Source of the DNA: Homalodisca vitripennis
Taxonomy: Eukaryota; Arthropoda; Insecta; Hemiptera; Cicadellidae
DNA: 64,000 nucleotides
Direction of reading: 5' to 3'
NCBI RefSeq assembly: GCF_021130785.1
Contig: NC_060213.1
Span: 115,274,501-115,338,500, forward strand
Below, piece by piece: positions 25,086 to 33,196 of this stretch (its first letter is position 1; every line of letters begins with the position of its first letter). A program made the position numbers and the translations under genes. The notes under the pieces were generated by a model. It did not search any database. It had not been told where the DNA came from and saw only the letters and a list, made by a program, of their open reading frames with translations.

Positions 25086-25919
25086 TCACGGATGACTCCG
25101 GCAAGGCTTCAGATGGGATATGTGCGCCTTCCTGAAAATCTTCCCGGACTGAGGATCTCCCAGTCGGGCAGTCACTGGAGTCAGAAACTTCAAGATGCGG
25201 TGGGGACCAGTCCACCTGTAGCAAAGTTTAGCAGCTCTTTTATCCACAGCCGAACTGACTGGGTGAGCCTTGCAGTAAACTAGATCCCCCACCTGGAAGG
25301 GATTGGCAATACGACCTCGGTTGTACTTCCTCCTTACTAACTCCCTAGCCCGAATGAGATTCCGCCTGGCTGCCTCCCAAGTGGCTTTCACATTGGGAGT
25401 ACCAGGAGGTGGCAGAAGATCGCTAATTTTCCAAAGGTTCGCCAAAGGGTTGTTTGGCGGAAAGCCAAATAATAACTCGAAAGGTACCGCCTTGTGACTT
25501 TCATGCTGGGCCGTATTAAAGGCAAATTGGATCCAAGGTAGTTGTTGATCCCAGGTGGTCTGATTTTCCGCATGAAAGGCAATGAGAGCAGATCGAAGAT
25601 TGCGATTAAACCGTTCGGCGTGAGAAGGCTGAGGATAGAAAGGGGAAGTAGTCACATGGCCGATTCCGTGCCCAAAGCACATTCTTTTAAAGATATTGGA
25701 GACAAACTGTGAACCATTATCGGAAACTAAGGTGGCGGGGATTCCAAAGTGTTGAAAGAAATGGTTACGAAGTGCTTGCACCGTGAGCTGCGCGGTAGCA
25801 CTCCGCAATGGGAACAACCAAACAAACTTGGAGAAGGCATCCACACAAACAAGTAGGAACTTATTTCCGGACTTGCTACGCGGGAGAGGCCCAACATAGT
25901 CAATGAAAACCTTCTCCAA
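25086..25919 (-). CDS. Integrase catalytic core and C-terminal module (downstream part of broken pol)
   Basis: Integrates the element's cDNA. 277 codons in a different frame from the upstream gag-pol. They begin just after the frameshift, so this is the rest of the same protein and not a separate gene; the first codon is TTG. The catalytic triad is visible: FIDYVGPLP with D7, VSDNGSQF with D67, and AERFNR with E102. The last spacing is one residue shorter than the common D-35-E because the usual YHPQSNGQVER is replaced by YPQPSHAER. A GPY/F-type module follows (YRWTGPHRILKFL, then FRKAHISHLKP). No chromodomain is evident. It ends about 270 bp before the 3' LTR. Confidence 0.9.
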   Translation of the reverse strand: MEKVFIDYVGPLPRSKSGNKFLLVCVDAFSKFVWLFPLRSATAQLTVQALRNHFFQHFGIPATLVSDNGSQFVSNIFKRMCFGHGIGHVTTSPFYPQPSHAERFNRNLRSALIAFHAENQTTWDQQLPWIQFAFNTAQHESHKAVPFELLFGFPPNNPLANLWKISDLLPPPGTPNVKATWEAARRNLIRARELVRRKYNRGRIANPFQVGDLVYCKAHPVSSAVDKRAAKLCYRWTGPHRILKFLTPVTARLGDPQSGKIFRKAHISHLKPCRSHP

Positions 25920-28900
25920 AGGTTTTTTCCGCCACCTCAGATGACAAAAGACCCAACTTGGTATTTTGAGCGGGTTTGCTTAGCGAGCACAGTTCACAAG
26001 AACGTACTCGAGCTGCAATATCCCGGTCCATACCTTTCCAGATGAACTGATCCCTAATCTTCGCGATGGTCTTATGAATTCCTAGATGTCCGCCCACAGG
26101 AGAAGAATGAAAATACTGAAAGACCATCGGTACAAGAAAGCTTGGCAGCACTAACTTAGGTTTTCTCCGCTGCTTGTCACGGCAGCATAGAGCACCTCGG
26201 TACAGAAAATAAGGAGGGTGGGCACCTCCGTTTTTAAGCTCATTGATGATAGCAGTCAGCTCGGGATCCTTAAGTTGGTGTGGAACAATGTCCGAAAATG
26301 CCAGAGGAAAGTCTAGGAGCACGCCACAACATGGCGGCTCTGATAAATTCTGGTGGTCGTTGGGTAAGTGATACATGCGTGACAGAGTGTCCGCTATGAT
26401 ATTTTGAGTGCCTCGCACGTGCTGTACTGTGAACTTAAGGGCAGAAATTTGGACTACCCAGCGACCAATCTTCCCGAGCTGACGGGGGTGGGCAAGGAGC
26501 CAAGAAAGTGCCTGGTTGTCGGTTTCCAACAAAAATTCTTTATGTTCTAGGTAACGCCTGAACTTGTTAATCCCAAACACGACAGCCAAACATTCCAGCT
26601 CATAAACAGAACAACTCTTCTTCTCACAAGGGGTTAACGTGCGTGAAGCATAAGCTATGGGCTGCCGGATACCATCTACTTCTTGCGATAAAACAGCAGC
26701 AACGGCTAAGGAGGAAGCATCAGTTTGCAAGACGAACTTACGACTGAAATCAGGCATAGCCAAGACTGGAGGCTGCATCACTGCCTCTTTCAGCTGCTCA
26801 AAAGCAGTCTGTTGCGCTTCACCCCACTCAAACTTGGCACCCTTTTTCCTAAGAGAGTTCAGAGGGGCCGCCACTTCAGCAACATTGGGGATGAAAGGAC
26901 GATAAAAATTTATCATTCCCACAAAACGGGCAATCCCCTTGGCATCCTTAGGAGGAGGAAACTCCCTGATTGCCTGGGTTCTCTCTGGATCAATACAAAC
27001 ACCTCGAGAAGAGACAAGATGACCCAGAAACGATATTTCAGGCTGAGCAAAACTCACCTTTTCAGGATTGACGGTAAGGCCAGACTCTCGCAGCCTAGTT
27101 AGAACTTCCTCTAGATGAGTCAAATGCTCCTCATAACTCTCACTGTACACAAGCAGGTCATCCAGATAGTTGAACACGAACTTAAATTTGACATCATGAA
27201 AGATAGAATCCAGGAGTCTGGTGAGTGTTTGGGCCCCCACAGCCAAGCCCATAGGCACTCGGGTGAACTGGTACAAATTCCAAGGCACACAAAAAGCAGT
27301 GAGAGGTCGAGACTCGTGTTTTAGTGGAATCTGATGGTATGCCTGGTTAAGATCAAAAATGGAGAAATACTTGGCCTTACCAAACCAGTCGAAAGCAGAA
27401 TGCAAATCGGGGAGAGGCACGGAGTCAATTTCTATCTGAGCATTGAGCTTTCGATAATCCAGGACCAATCTGGACTTCCCATTAGGTTTCGGCACTAGAA
27501 ACGCTGGACTGGAAAAATTTGAGCAAGACGGCTCGATCACCCCACTCTTAAGTAAATCATCAATCATATTTCTCAGAATCTCCATCTTGGGCGGAGCAAG
27601 CTTATATGGATGGGAACGTACAGGACGGGTGTCTGTAAGACGAATCTCGTATTCCAAGAGATTGGTCGTACCCAGTTTGTCAGTAAGGACTTCAGGAAAA
27701 CTGGAACAAATCTGCCTTATGTCCTCAGCCTCTTTCGGCGTAAGATGTCCTAGTTGGTCAGGAGGAGTCAAGCTCTTATCTTCCATCTCTAAGGCAGCAG
27801 TCCCACGAGACTCGACATCAGAAAAGGGAACGAGCACCCACCTGGCGAAAGCAAAGAAAACATGACTGGAGGCCAAATCCAAAATCATGCCAGTTTTTCC
27901 GATAAAATCTGCTCCCAAGATGAAAGGAAAAGTCAGGTCCTTAGCCACCAAAAAGCTCCAATCCCAAGAGAAATAATTAATTTTGATGTGAATCTGGGCA
28001 CTACAGATAATAGGTAAAGGTGTGCGTGAAGCAGTCCAGCAGATAAGTGAACTAGGCTCAACCTGCCGTATTAGCCCAGAGGATTTTAGATCTTCAAAAA
28101 ACGACAAAGAAATCAGGCTGCGTGCTGACCCAGAATCAACCAGGGCCTTCTGCACCACATTCCCCACAAGCACATCCAGTTGTGGGCAGGTTGAGCGGGC
28201 AGCCCTTACTCCCTGCGCAGCCAGAGCAGCAACCTCCCCTCTCGGCCAACGATGATAACTGTCCCCAAGTCTATTTCTTTCTGTTTTCTTTCTGTTCTGT
28301 ATTAAACCAGCTACCCTTTTACCATCAAAATTAGGTACATATTTGCCCTCAAAATTACCTTTACGGCACGAGTCGGGCTTACTCGTCCGCAAGCTTACTA
28401 GTTTTTTTTTATTAAGTGGACAAAACGGTCTAATATGTCCCACTTGCTTGCAGCCATAACAGGTAGGAGGCTGCCTACGGGAAGGAGCAGCTGCTGGCTC
28501 AGACTGCACCGGAGCATGGACCGGCCCCGGAGGCAAGTGAGGAAGATGCCTCGACATGGCCTCCCTTTGATCATCCGCATCCTGAACCCCTCTAGAGATG
28601 ATGGAGAGGCGGTCCAAATCCGCAAAAGATGCGGGACGGCTACAAAAAATCAAACGGGAGCGTTCTTCAGGTTTAATGCCCTCCAAAATAAGGCTCACCA
28701 ACTCCGTTTCGCTCAAGCTCAAGCGCAACACCCGGGCTACATCCCGTATCTCCCCGACAAAATGGCTCAACGTCTCGTCTGGTGCCTGAGGACGGTAAAC
28801 GCGTTCCACCCGCAAGCGCTCCCTAACCCGAGCAGGTACAAAGAACTCCAAGATCTCGGCGTGGAACTGGTCAAAGGTGGCACCTCTCTTAAGGCAGTCT

Positions 28901-29676
28901 AGAAGGCGATCAAAAAGGGGCCTTAAGGAAAACTGCGCTAAAATCTGCATAAGCATGGCATCTGTCATACCAGGAAATTCTCTCAGCTTAAAAACTTCCA
29001 GAAGAAAATGGATAAGTAAATTAGTGTCAAGTCCATCAACTCTGGGGAAGTGTTGTAACACACTCCCCAAAGGATGAGGCAGTTTGCCAAAGCTAGAAAA
29101 GGAAGGCACAACTATAGATGAAGCCTCACCAGCCGCTTCAGGAGGGCCACTACCCATCGGAGACATAGTAACTCTGGGAGGCTCGAAAGAAAGAGCCGGT
29201 GGATGGTTAGCAAAAGTAATGGTAGTGGGAACCTCCGTTGGAGTGACAGCGGTAAATAGTACCCCCTTCTCCTTCACCGAGCGCACCTCACTCAAACCAT
29301 CTAGGGCTTGTTTTAATTTATTACTGGCCGAAAAAGCCCAACTTTTAATATCAGAGTCTAAACTAGGAGCCGACATAAGTAAAACTATTCTGTCACGCCA
29401 ATGTAAAAGCTGAGATGCCAATCTAGCCTTTGCTGACCCGGACATGGGAAGTGACTCAAAATTAATATCGTCTTCTAATTCCTCCATTCGGGTTTTACAA
29501 AACTCAAATTCTGTGTTAATTTGGAACTCTGCATTCCAGCTGCGGTCCAACGCTATACAAGCCCGTAATTGAGCTCTTAATGCCCTCACATCTCCCTCGG
29601 GCTTCTGTCCTCTCGCCAGGACCTCAAAAACCAACTCGGGCTTGCGTAGATGTTCAGGCACCAGGGAAAAAGCCAT
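25900..29676 (-). CDS. Gag-Pol polyprotein (gag, PR, RT, RNase H, IN zinc domain)
   Basis: Single frame of 1258 codons from the first ATG (29676; MAFSLVPEHLRK). Gag occupies roughly residues 1-400, including a capsid-like region. A zinc knuckle CYGCKQVGHIRPFC lies at about 406-419. The protease active site is VDSGSARS near 513-520, with ILGADFIG further on. The RT follows (VIEPSCSNFSSPAFLVPKPN; SIFDLNQAYHQIP; catalytic YLDD at about 837-840). RNase H acidic residues fall in QTDASS (986), YELECLA (1026), ETDNQA (1053) and ADTLSR (1096). The integrase HHCC domain uses H1190, H1197, C1227 and C1230. The frame then runs into a stop after an A6 run (plus-strand T6 at 25923-25928), one base longer than needed to continue into the integrase core. 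Gag and pol share one frame, with no separating shift or stop. Confidence 0.94.
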   Translation of the reverse strand: MAFSLVPEHLRKPELVFEVLARGQKPEGDVRALRAQLRACIALDRSWNAEFQINTEFEFCKTRMEELEDDINFESLPMSGSAKARLASQLLHWRDRIVLLMSAPSLDSDIKSWAFSASNKLKQALDGLSEVRSVKEKGVLFTAVTPTEVPTTITFANHPPALSFEPPRVTMSPMGSGPPEAAGEASSIVVPSFSSFGKLPHPLGSVLQHFPRVDGLDTNLLIHFLLEVFKLREFPGMTDAMLMQILAQFSLRPLFDRLLDCLKRGATFDQFHAEILEFFVPARVRERLRVERVYRPQAPDETLSHFVGEIRDVARVLRLSLSETELVSLILEGIKPEERSRLIFCSRPASFADLDRLSIISRGVQDADDQREAMSRHLPHLPPGPVHAPVQSEPAAAPSRRQPPTCYGCKQVGHIRPFCPLNKKKLVSLRTSKPDSCRKGNFEGKYVPNFDGKRVAGLIQNRKKTERNRLGDSYHRWPRGEVAALAAQGVRAARSTCPQLDVLVGNVVQKALVDSGSARSLISLSFFEDLKSSGLIRQVEPSSLICWTASRTPLPIICSAQIHIKINYFSWDWSFLVAKDLTFPFILGADFIGKTGMILDLASSHVFFAFARWVLVPFSDVESRGTAALEMEDKSLTPPDQLGHLTPKEAEDIRQICSSFPEVLTDKLGTTNLLEYEIRLTDTRPVRSHPYKLAPPKMEILRNMIDDLLKSGVIEPSCSNFSSPAFLVPKPNGKSRLVLDYRKLNAQIEIDSVPLPDLHSAFDWFGKAKYFSIFDLNQAYHQIPLKHESRPLTAFCVPWNLYQFTRVPMGLAVGAQTLTRLLDSIFHDVKFKFVFNYLDDLLVYSESYEEHLTHLEEVLTRLRESGLTVNPEKVSFAQPEISFLGHLVSSRGVCIDPERTQAIREFPPPKDAKGIARFVGMINFYRPFIPNVAEVAAPLNSLRKKGAKFEWGEAQQTAFEQLKEAVMQPPVLAMPDFSRKFVLQTDASSLAVAAVLSQEVDGIRQPIAYASRTLTPCEKKSCSVYELECLAVVFGINKFRRYLEHKEFLLETDNQALSWLLAHPRQLGKIGRWVVQISALKFTVQHVRGTQNIIADTLSRMYHLPNDHQNLSEPPCCGVLLDFPLAFSDIVPHQLKDPELTAIINELKNGGAHPPYFLYRGALCCRDKQRRKPKLVLPSFLVPMVFQYFHSSPVGGHLGIHKTIAKIRDQFIWKGMDRDIAARVRSCELCSLSKPAQNTKLGLLSSEVAEKTFGEGFH

Positions 29677-29948
29677 ACCAAACAATTAAGACAAAAAATA
29701 AACAATAAACAACAAAGCGTACGCAAAAATTACTTAGTAACCTAAGTGGACTCAACTCACAAAAGGCTTACACTGACGAGGTCCAAGTGAAGAACTCAAT
29801 ACCTGCCACCTAATAGAAGGATACCCTGCAAAAATACACTAACCACAACCTACAAACACAGAAGCAATAAATATAACAAAACAACACATTGATAGGGGAG
29901 AAGTAGAGTACAGTTAGATAAATTTAGCGGTTAAGCAATTTAGAGTCC

Positions 29949-29985
29949 CTTGCTCCCTGCAAAGGGTAAGTCTGCAGGAAGCAAG
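29949..29985 (-). promoter_or_regulatory. Stable hairpin in the element's 5' leader
   Basis: CTTGCTCCCTGCA pairs with TGCAGGAAGCAAG (12 of 13 pairs) around an 11-nt loop, between the primer site and gag. Leader hairpins in retroelement RNA often serve packaging or dimerisation; that role is inferred here. Confidence 0.5.
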
Positions 29986-29993
29986 ACACTAAA

Positions 29994-30036
29994 CCAATTC
30001 CACCCGGTATCCTGTGCTAGGGCGAGCTCCTAATGA
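29994..30036 (-). repeat. Leader copy of an LTR segment
   Basis: The 43-nt stretch CCAATTCCACCCGGTATCC...GCTCCTAATGA also occurs, with a few changes, inside both LTRs (24286-24330 and 30448-30492). So the 5' leader carries a diverged duplicate of part of the LTR. Confidence 0.85.
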
Positions 30037-30131
30037 AAAAGTTGTGTACTCTAACCTCCCCCTACCTAACACTAACCTACACCAACAAACAAAACCAGAA
30101 CTGAGAGACAGCTGAGAGAGCAGCTAACCAC

Positions 30132-30143
30132 GCTCTGCTACCA
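30132..30143 (-). other. Primer-binding site for initiator tRNA-Met
   Basis: Minus strand TGGTAGCAGAGC, one base inside the 5' LTR. It is complementary to the 3' end of insect initiator Met tRNA (…GCTCTGCTACCA). 12 contiguous matches. Confidence 0.9.
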
Positions 30144-30144
30144 T

Positions 30145-30974
30145 TGAAACCACACATCGCCGCTCGCACACCCACAGCAAACCAACAGGGAAGCGCGTGC
30201 CCATGGTGGCGAACGGGATGCCGGATCAAAACTAAACTAGGTAAAAAAAAAAGAACACCGTGGTCAGTATACTCAGGTTCATTTACTAAGACAATAACAT
30301 GGGCCTATCCAGTCAATATAAATATGTATATATATACTATAAAAAAAAAAAATTAAAAAGTGCCCACAGTAGTATACCTCAAACAATTCTTGTCAGGTGC
30401 ACCTGCATACCAAAAATTAGAAACGCCATAATTTGAAACAAGAAATGCCAATTCCACCCGGTATCCTTCGGCTAAGGGCGGGCTCCTAATGAAATCCAAG
30501 AAATAACTAAATAATATCTAAAACTAACTTAAAATTAAATAACAAAATATAAACTATATAAATGGCAACAATAACAATATCACAGGGTATCACAGATGTT
30601 GACTGGTAGGTATGTCCATCATGGTGGCCGTCCTTCAGCAGAGCGCAAAGGCGAAGGTTCTCTGCGACCACGCATGATGGAGAGATGACAGGAGAAAACA
30701 ATTCATCCCTTGGACCTCATCAGTGAGGGGCCGTAAACCTAGCCGCACATGTTAGAAGGAAACAGCTCAGCAAAATTCCAAAACACTTAATTAAACAAAA
30801 ATAGTAAATCTGGAGCTACTTCTAACCAGTACACCACGGCTCAGAGTCTCTAAGCCACTCTCCGGAAAGGCCAAACGCCTTCAAAAGGTCAGTCGCCTCT
30901 GCAGCCAATAAACCAACACACACACTATATAAAACACACATGAGCCGGGGAGATATAGGTATTGAACCGGCTCA
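30145..30974 (-). repeat. 5' LTR
   Basis: Identical to the 3' LTR as far as I can read, except for one extra A in the CCAACACACA stretch near 30915. It carries the promoter and polyadenylation functions of the element on the minus strand. Confidence 0.95.
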
Positions 30975-30978
30975 CGCT

Positions 30979-31390
30979 TCGAGAAGGAATGCAACTCCTT
31001 TATGATAGTAAAACAATGTCCTATAGCATTAAATTTTATTAAATCGATACGTAATTTAAAAATATATTATTATTTACACAATGTTCTTTTTTATTTATTA
31101 TTTTTTATTATATTTATAAAAATTTAGATACATGTTGATCATCTAAAGGATACATAGTTTTTCAATCATTTTATTAAAGTTTGTGAATGATAATATGCGT
31201 CTTTGGAAAATCTAATCAATGCATTTATACAATCCTTGTTATGTTAATAATTGGAAAATAAGTCATCAATGCAATAAGCCTGTGTACAAAATATGGGAAG
31301 TTAAATGGTTCAAATACACAAACCATACTCAACAAAAAATCATTTATAAATCCCATATTATACTTTTCAGAAATATAAATGAAAGTGGAC
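30979..31390. other. AT-rich noncoding DNA
   Basis: Resumes the pre-insertion flank after CGCT. No supported feature. Confidence 0.55.
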
Positions 31391-31392
31391 TA

Positions 31393-31454
31393 CCCCGGAA
31401 GGTAACCTAGCCCTCTGATTGGTCGAGTGGATTCACGTGATTCAAGATGGCGGC
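31393..31454 (+). promoter_or_regulatory. Promoter-like cluster: ETS, CCAAT, E-box and YY1 motifs
   Basis: Within about 60 bp: CCCCGGAAG (ETS type, 31393-31401), CTGATTGGTC (inverted CCAAT/NF-Y consensus, 31415-31424), CACGTG (E-box, 31434-31439) and CAAGATGGCGGC (YY1 consensus, 31443-31454). This arrangement is typical of TATA-less housekeeping promoters, with the YY1 site overlapping the first ATG. It could also be the 5' end of a LINE, since some LINEs start with a YY1 site. Transcription is not shown by the sequence. Confidence 0.45.
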
Positions 31455-31563
31455 GCCCATGAGGGGGCTTTGGCAAGACCAGGTGAACATAGCCTCACAG
31501 CAATATGGAGGAGATGTTTGCGGGAACTACAAAATAACGGCGGATTTTTTAAAAGGATTATAA
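31447..31563 (+). CDS. Short ORF at the promoter-like cluster, unknown
   Basis: The ATG inside the YY1 motif opens 38 codons, MAAPMRGLWQDQ, then VNIASQQYGGDVCGN, then KITADFLKGL and a stop. A possible donor CAG|GTGAAC follows codon 12, so it might be the first exon of a longer gene. I recognise no family. The region is GC-richer than its surroundings. It may belong to a repeat; treat as a candidate only. Confidence 0.25.
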   Translation: MAAPMRGLWQDQVNIASQQYGGDVCGNYKITADFLKGL

Positions 31564-31725
31564 CCTATTTTAGAAAATATTTTCTCTTACGCATTCAATG
31601 TGGCCTGCCATGATCAGGACGCCGTGAAAAGCGTTATTCACTTTAAATTTGGTCTCCTGTCTACATCTATGACATTAAAATTATACTATTTCAAGTAGGC
31701 CAGATATACAGCCTAGAAGAAATTA

Positions 31726-31753
31726 AACACACACACACACACACGCGCGCACG
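31726..31753 (+). repeat. CA/CG microsatellite
   Basis: (AC)n followed by GCGCGC, about 28 bp. Confidence 0.9.
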
Positions 31754-31759
31754 TCACTG

Positions 31760-32195
31760 GTATGCATGTAGTGGATTTAGTTTATATTTATTTTAATGTT
31801 AAATAATTATTTAAGATGTTGTTGATTATTGTTTATGTTTACGCATGTTCCTGATTATTTATCTTTTATTGCATGTTGCTAGTTATTTATCGTTACTTTT
31901 GCATGTGTCAAACTTTGTTACCACTTGGTTATTATTTAGTTCTTATCATACACCACACATTTATTACTGTTGCTTCGTTTTTATATCTAACTATTTATTA
32001 TTGTTTTTTACCTTTTCGTTGATTATTTGTTAACTTATATTTATTACTAATTCGCTGTTTTTATTACTTATTTTAACACTGTTTGTTATTTAATTATATG
32101 TATATGTATACATTATATTACTGCTATTAATAATGTATACTCTTCTTAACTTATTACATGTACAAGTGGTGTAATTCCGTTGAAAGAATAAATAA
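31760..32195 (+). mobile_element. LINE 3'-UTR-like fragment
   Basis: T-rich, unstructured sequence ending in AGAATAAATAAATAAG (32185-32200), the short tandem tail expected at a CR1/Jockey-type 3' end. It is directly followed by the coding end of another LINE. No coding sequence remains; the call rests on the tail and the neighbour. Confidence 0.4.
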
Positions 32196-32199
32196 ATAA

Positions 32200-33196
32200 G
32201 TAAAACACCACCAGATTGGACATTGCGACCATCTAAATAAAGTTCAGAGGCGTTTTCTGCAATTGGTAGGAGTTAGAAGTGGCATCCGTTATCCTGATGT
32301 TGATATACAGGTTATTGCAAGCCAACACCAGATCCTTTCGCTTTCATCGAGAAGAGTGGCTTTAGACCTTATATTTTTATTCAAGATTGTCAACAGTTTG
32401 GTTGATTGCCGTGAGCTCCTGCGTCACATAGTCCTCCATGTACCTGCCGCAACCCGCCTTCTGCAGCCTTACTCCAAGCACTCACACCAGACTGTCTACG
32501 CCTACCAGAGTACACGAGTAATTCCACGTCTGCTGCGTTTGGGAAATGCTGCCCACCGGTTGGAATTCTTTGGCGTATCCATGCTGGTGTTTCGGAGGCG
32601 GGTCTTCTCTTGGATGTCTGAGCATGATGCACATTGAAAGAAATAGTCACCTTTGGTTGCTCATCCCTGCTAGTATATTGCTATATTGTCTATTTTTTGT
32701 TATATATTGTTTTGTCATTTCATTGTTAAATTTTCATAGTTTATACTGTCAGCACACACTTATAGTATTTAGTATTAGCATGTGGTTGTCTTGTTGATTT
32801 TTGTCTTGTTGTATCAAACAACAAAACAAAAATCAACAGATTTACCATGCACTAGAGTTAGCACACTCTTAGCATGAAGCATGTAGTTATTATCTTGTTA
32901 CCTTGTTTTCAATTTGTCTTTGATGCACAAGTTGCACACATTTATAATGTACATTATTATATAATTATCTTGTTCACCATTGTTATCTCTTTTTGTATCT
33001 TGTCCTTGATGTTCTATTTTGTTAACTATAAATGTATACCATATTCAATTGTTCTGTAACCATGGCTAGTCCAGTATTACTAATATCGCATGTAAGTGGC
33101 TATGCATGAAAAGTGTACTATCAATATTTCGAATACCATTTTGTAAACATTTCTGTAAAATGGCGATTGCCATATGTATGAATAAATAAATAAACA
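32200..33196 (+). mobile_element. 5'-truncated LINE (CR1/Jockey-like), 3' end of RT ORF plus 3' UTR
   Basis: Non-LTR retrotransposon fragment. The frame 32195-32637 encodes the C-terminal end of the RT protein: VQRRFLQLVGVRSGI, then LDLIFLFKIVNSLVDC, ELLRHIVLHVPAATR, and a terminus with FFGVSMLVFRRRVFSWM and a stop. This resembles the conserved tail of insect CR1/Jockey ORF2 proteins. A 3' UTR of about 550 bp follows and ends in AATAAATAAATAAA (33181-33195). Endonuclease and the RT catalytic core are missing, as usual for 5'-truncated insertions. No target duplication identified. Confidence 0.75.
32793..32837 (+). other. Hairpin in the LINE 3' UTR
   Basis: GTTGATTTTTGTCTTGTTG pairs with CAACAAAACAAAAATCAAC (one mismatch) around a 7-nt loop. 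It could be a template-recognition structure for the element's RT, by analogy with LINE 3' stem-loops; inferred only. Confidence 0.5.

Larger units (their letters stand above)
23983..30974 (-). mobile_element. Near-intact recent Ty3/gypsy LTR retrotransposon
   Basis: Complete element with LTRs of 829 and 830 bp (23983-24811 and 30145-30974) that begin TG and end CA. A target duplication CGCT (23979-23982 and 30975-30978), a primer-binding site, a polypurine tract and a fused gag-pol frame are all present. I saw only one 1-base difference between the LTRs, so insertion was recent. Its base composition is clearly less AT-rich than the flanks. Gene order gag-PR-RT-RNase H-IN places it in Ty3/gypsy. 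There is no envelope-like frame between integrase and the 3' LTR. The only visible lesion is one extra base in pol. Confidence 0.96.

Noticed and set aside
26657..29413. Many plus-strand frames of 60-155 codons
   Set aside because: Antisense shadows of the gag-pol gene; no independent motif.
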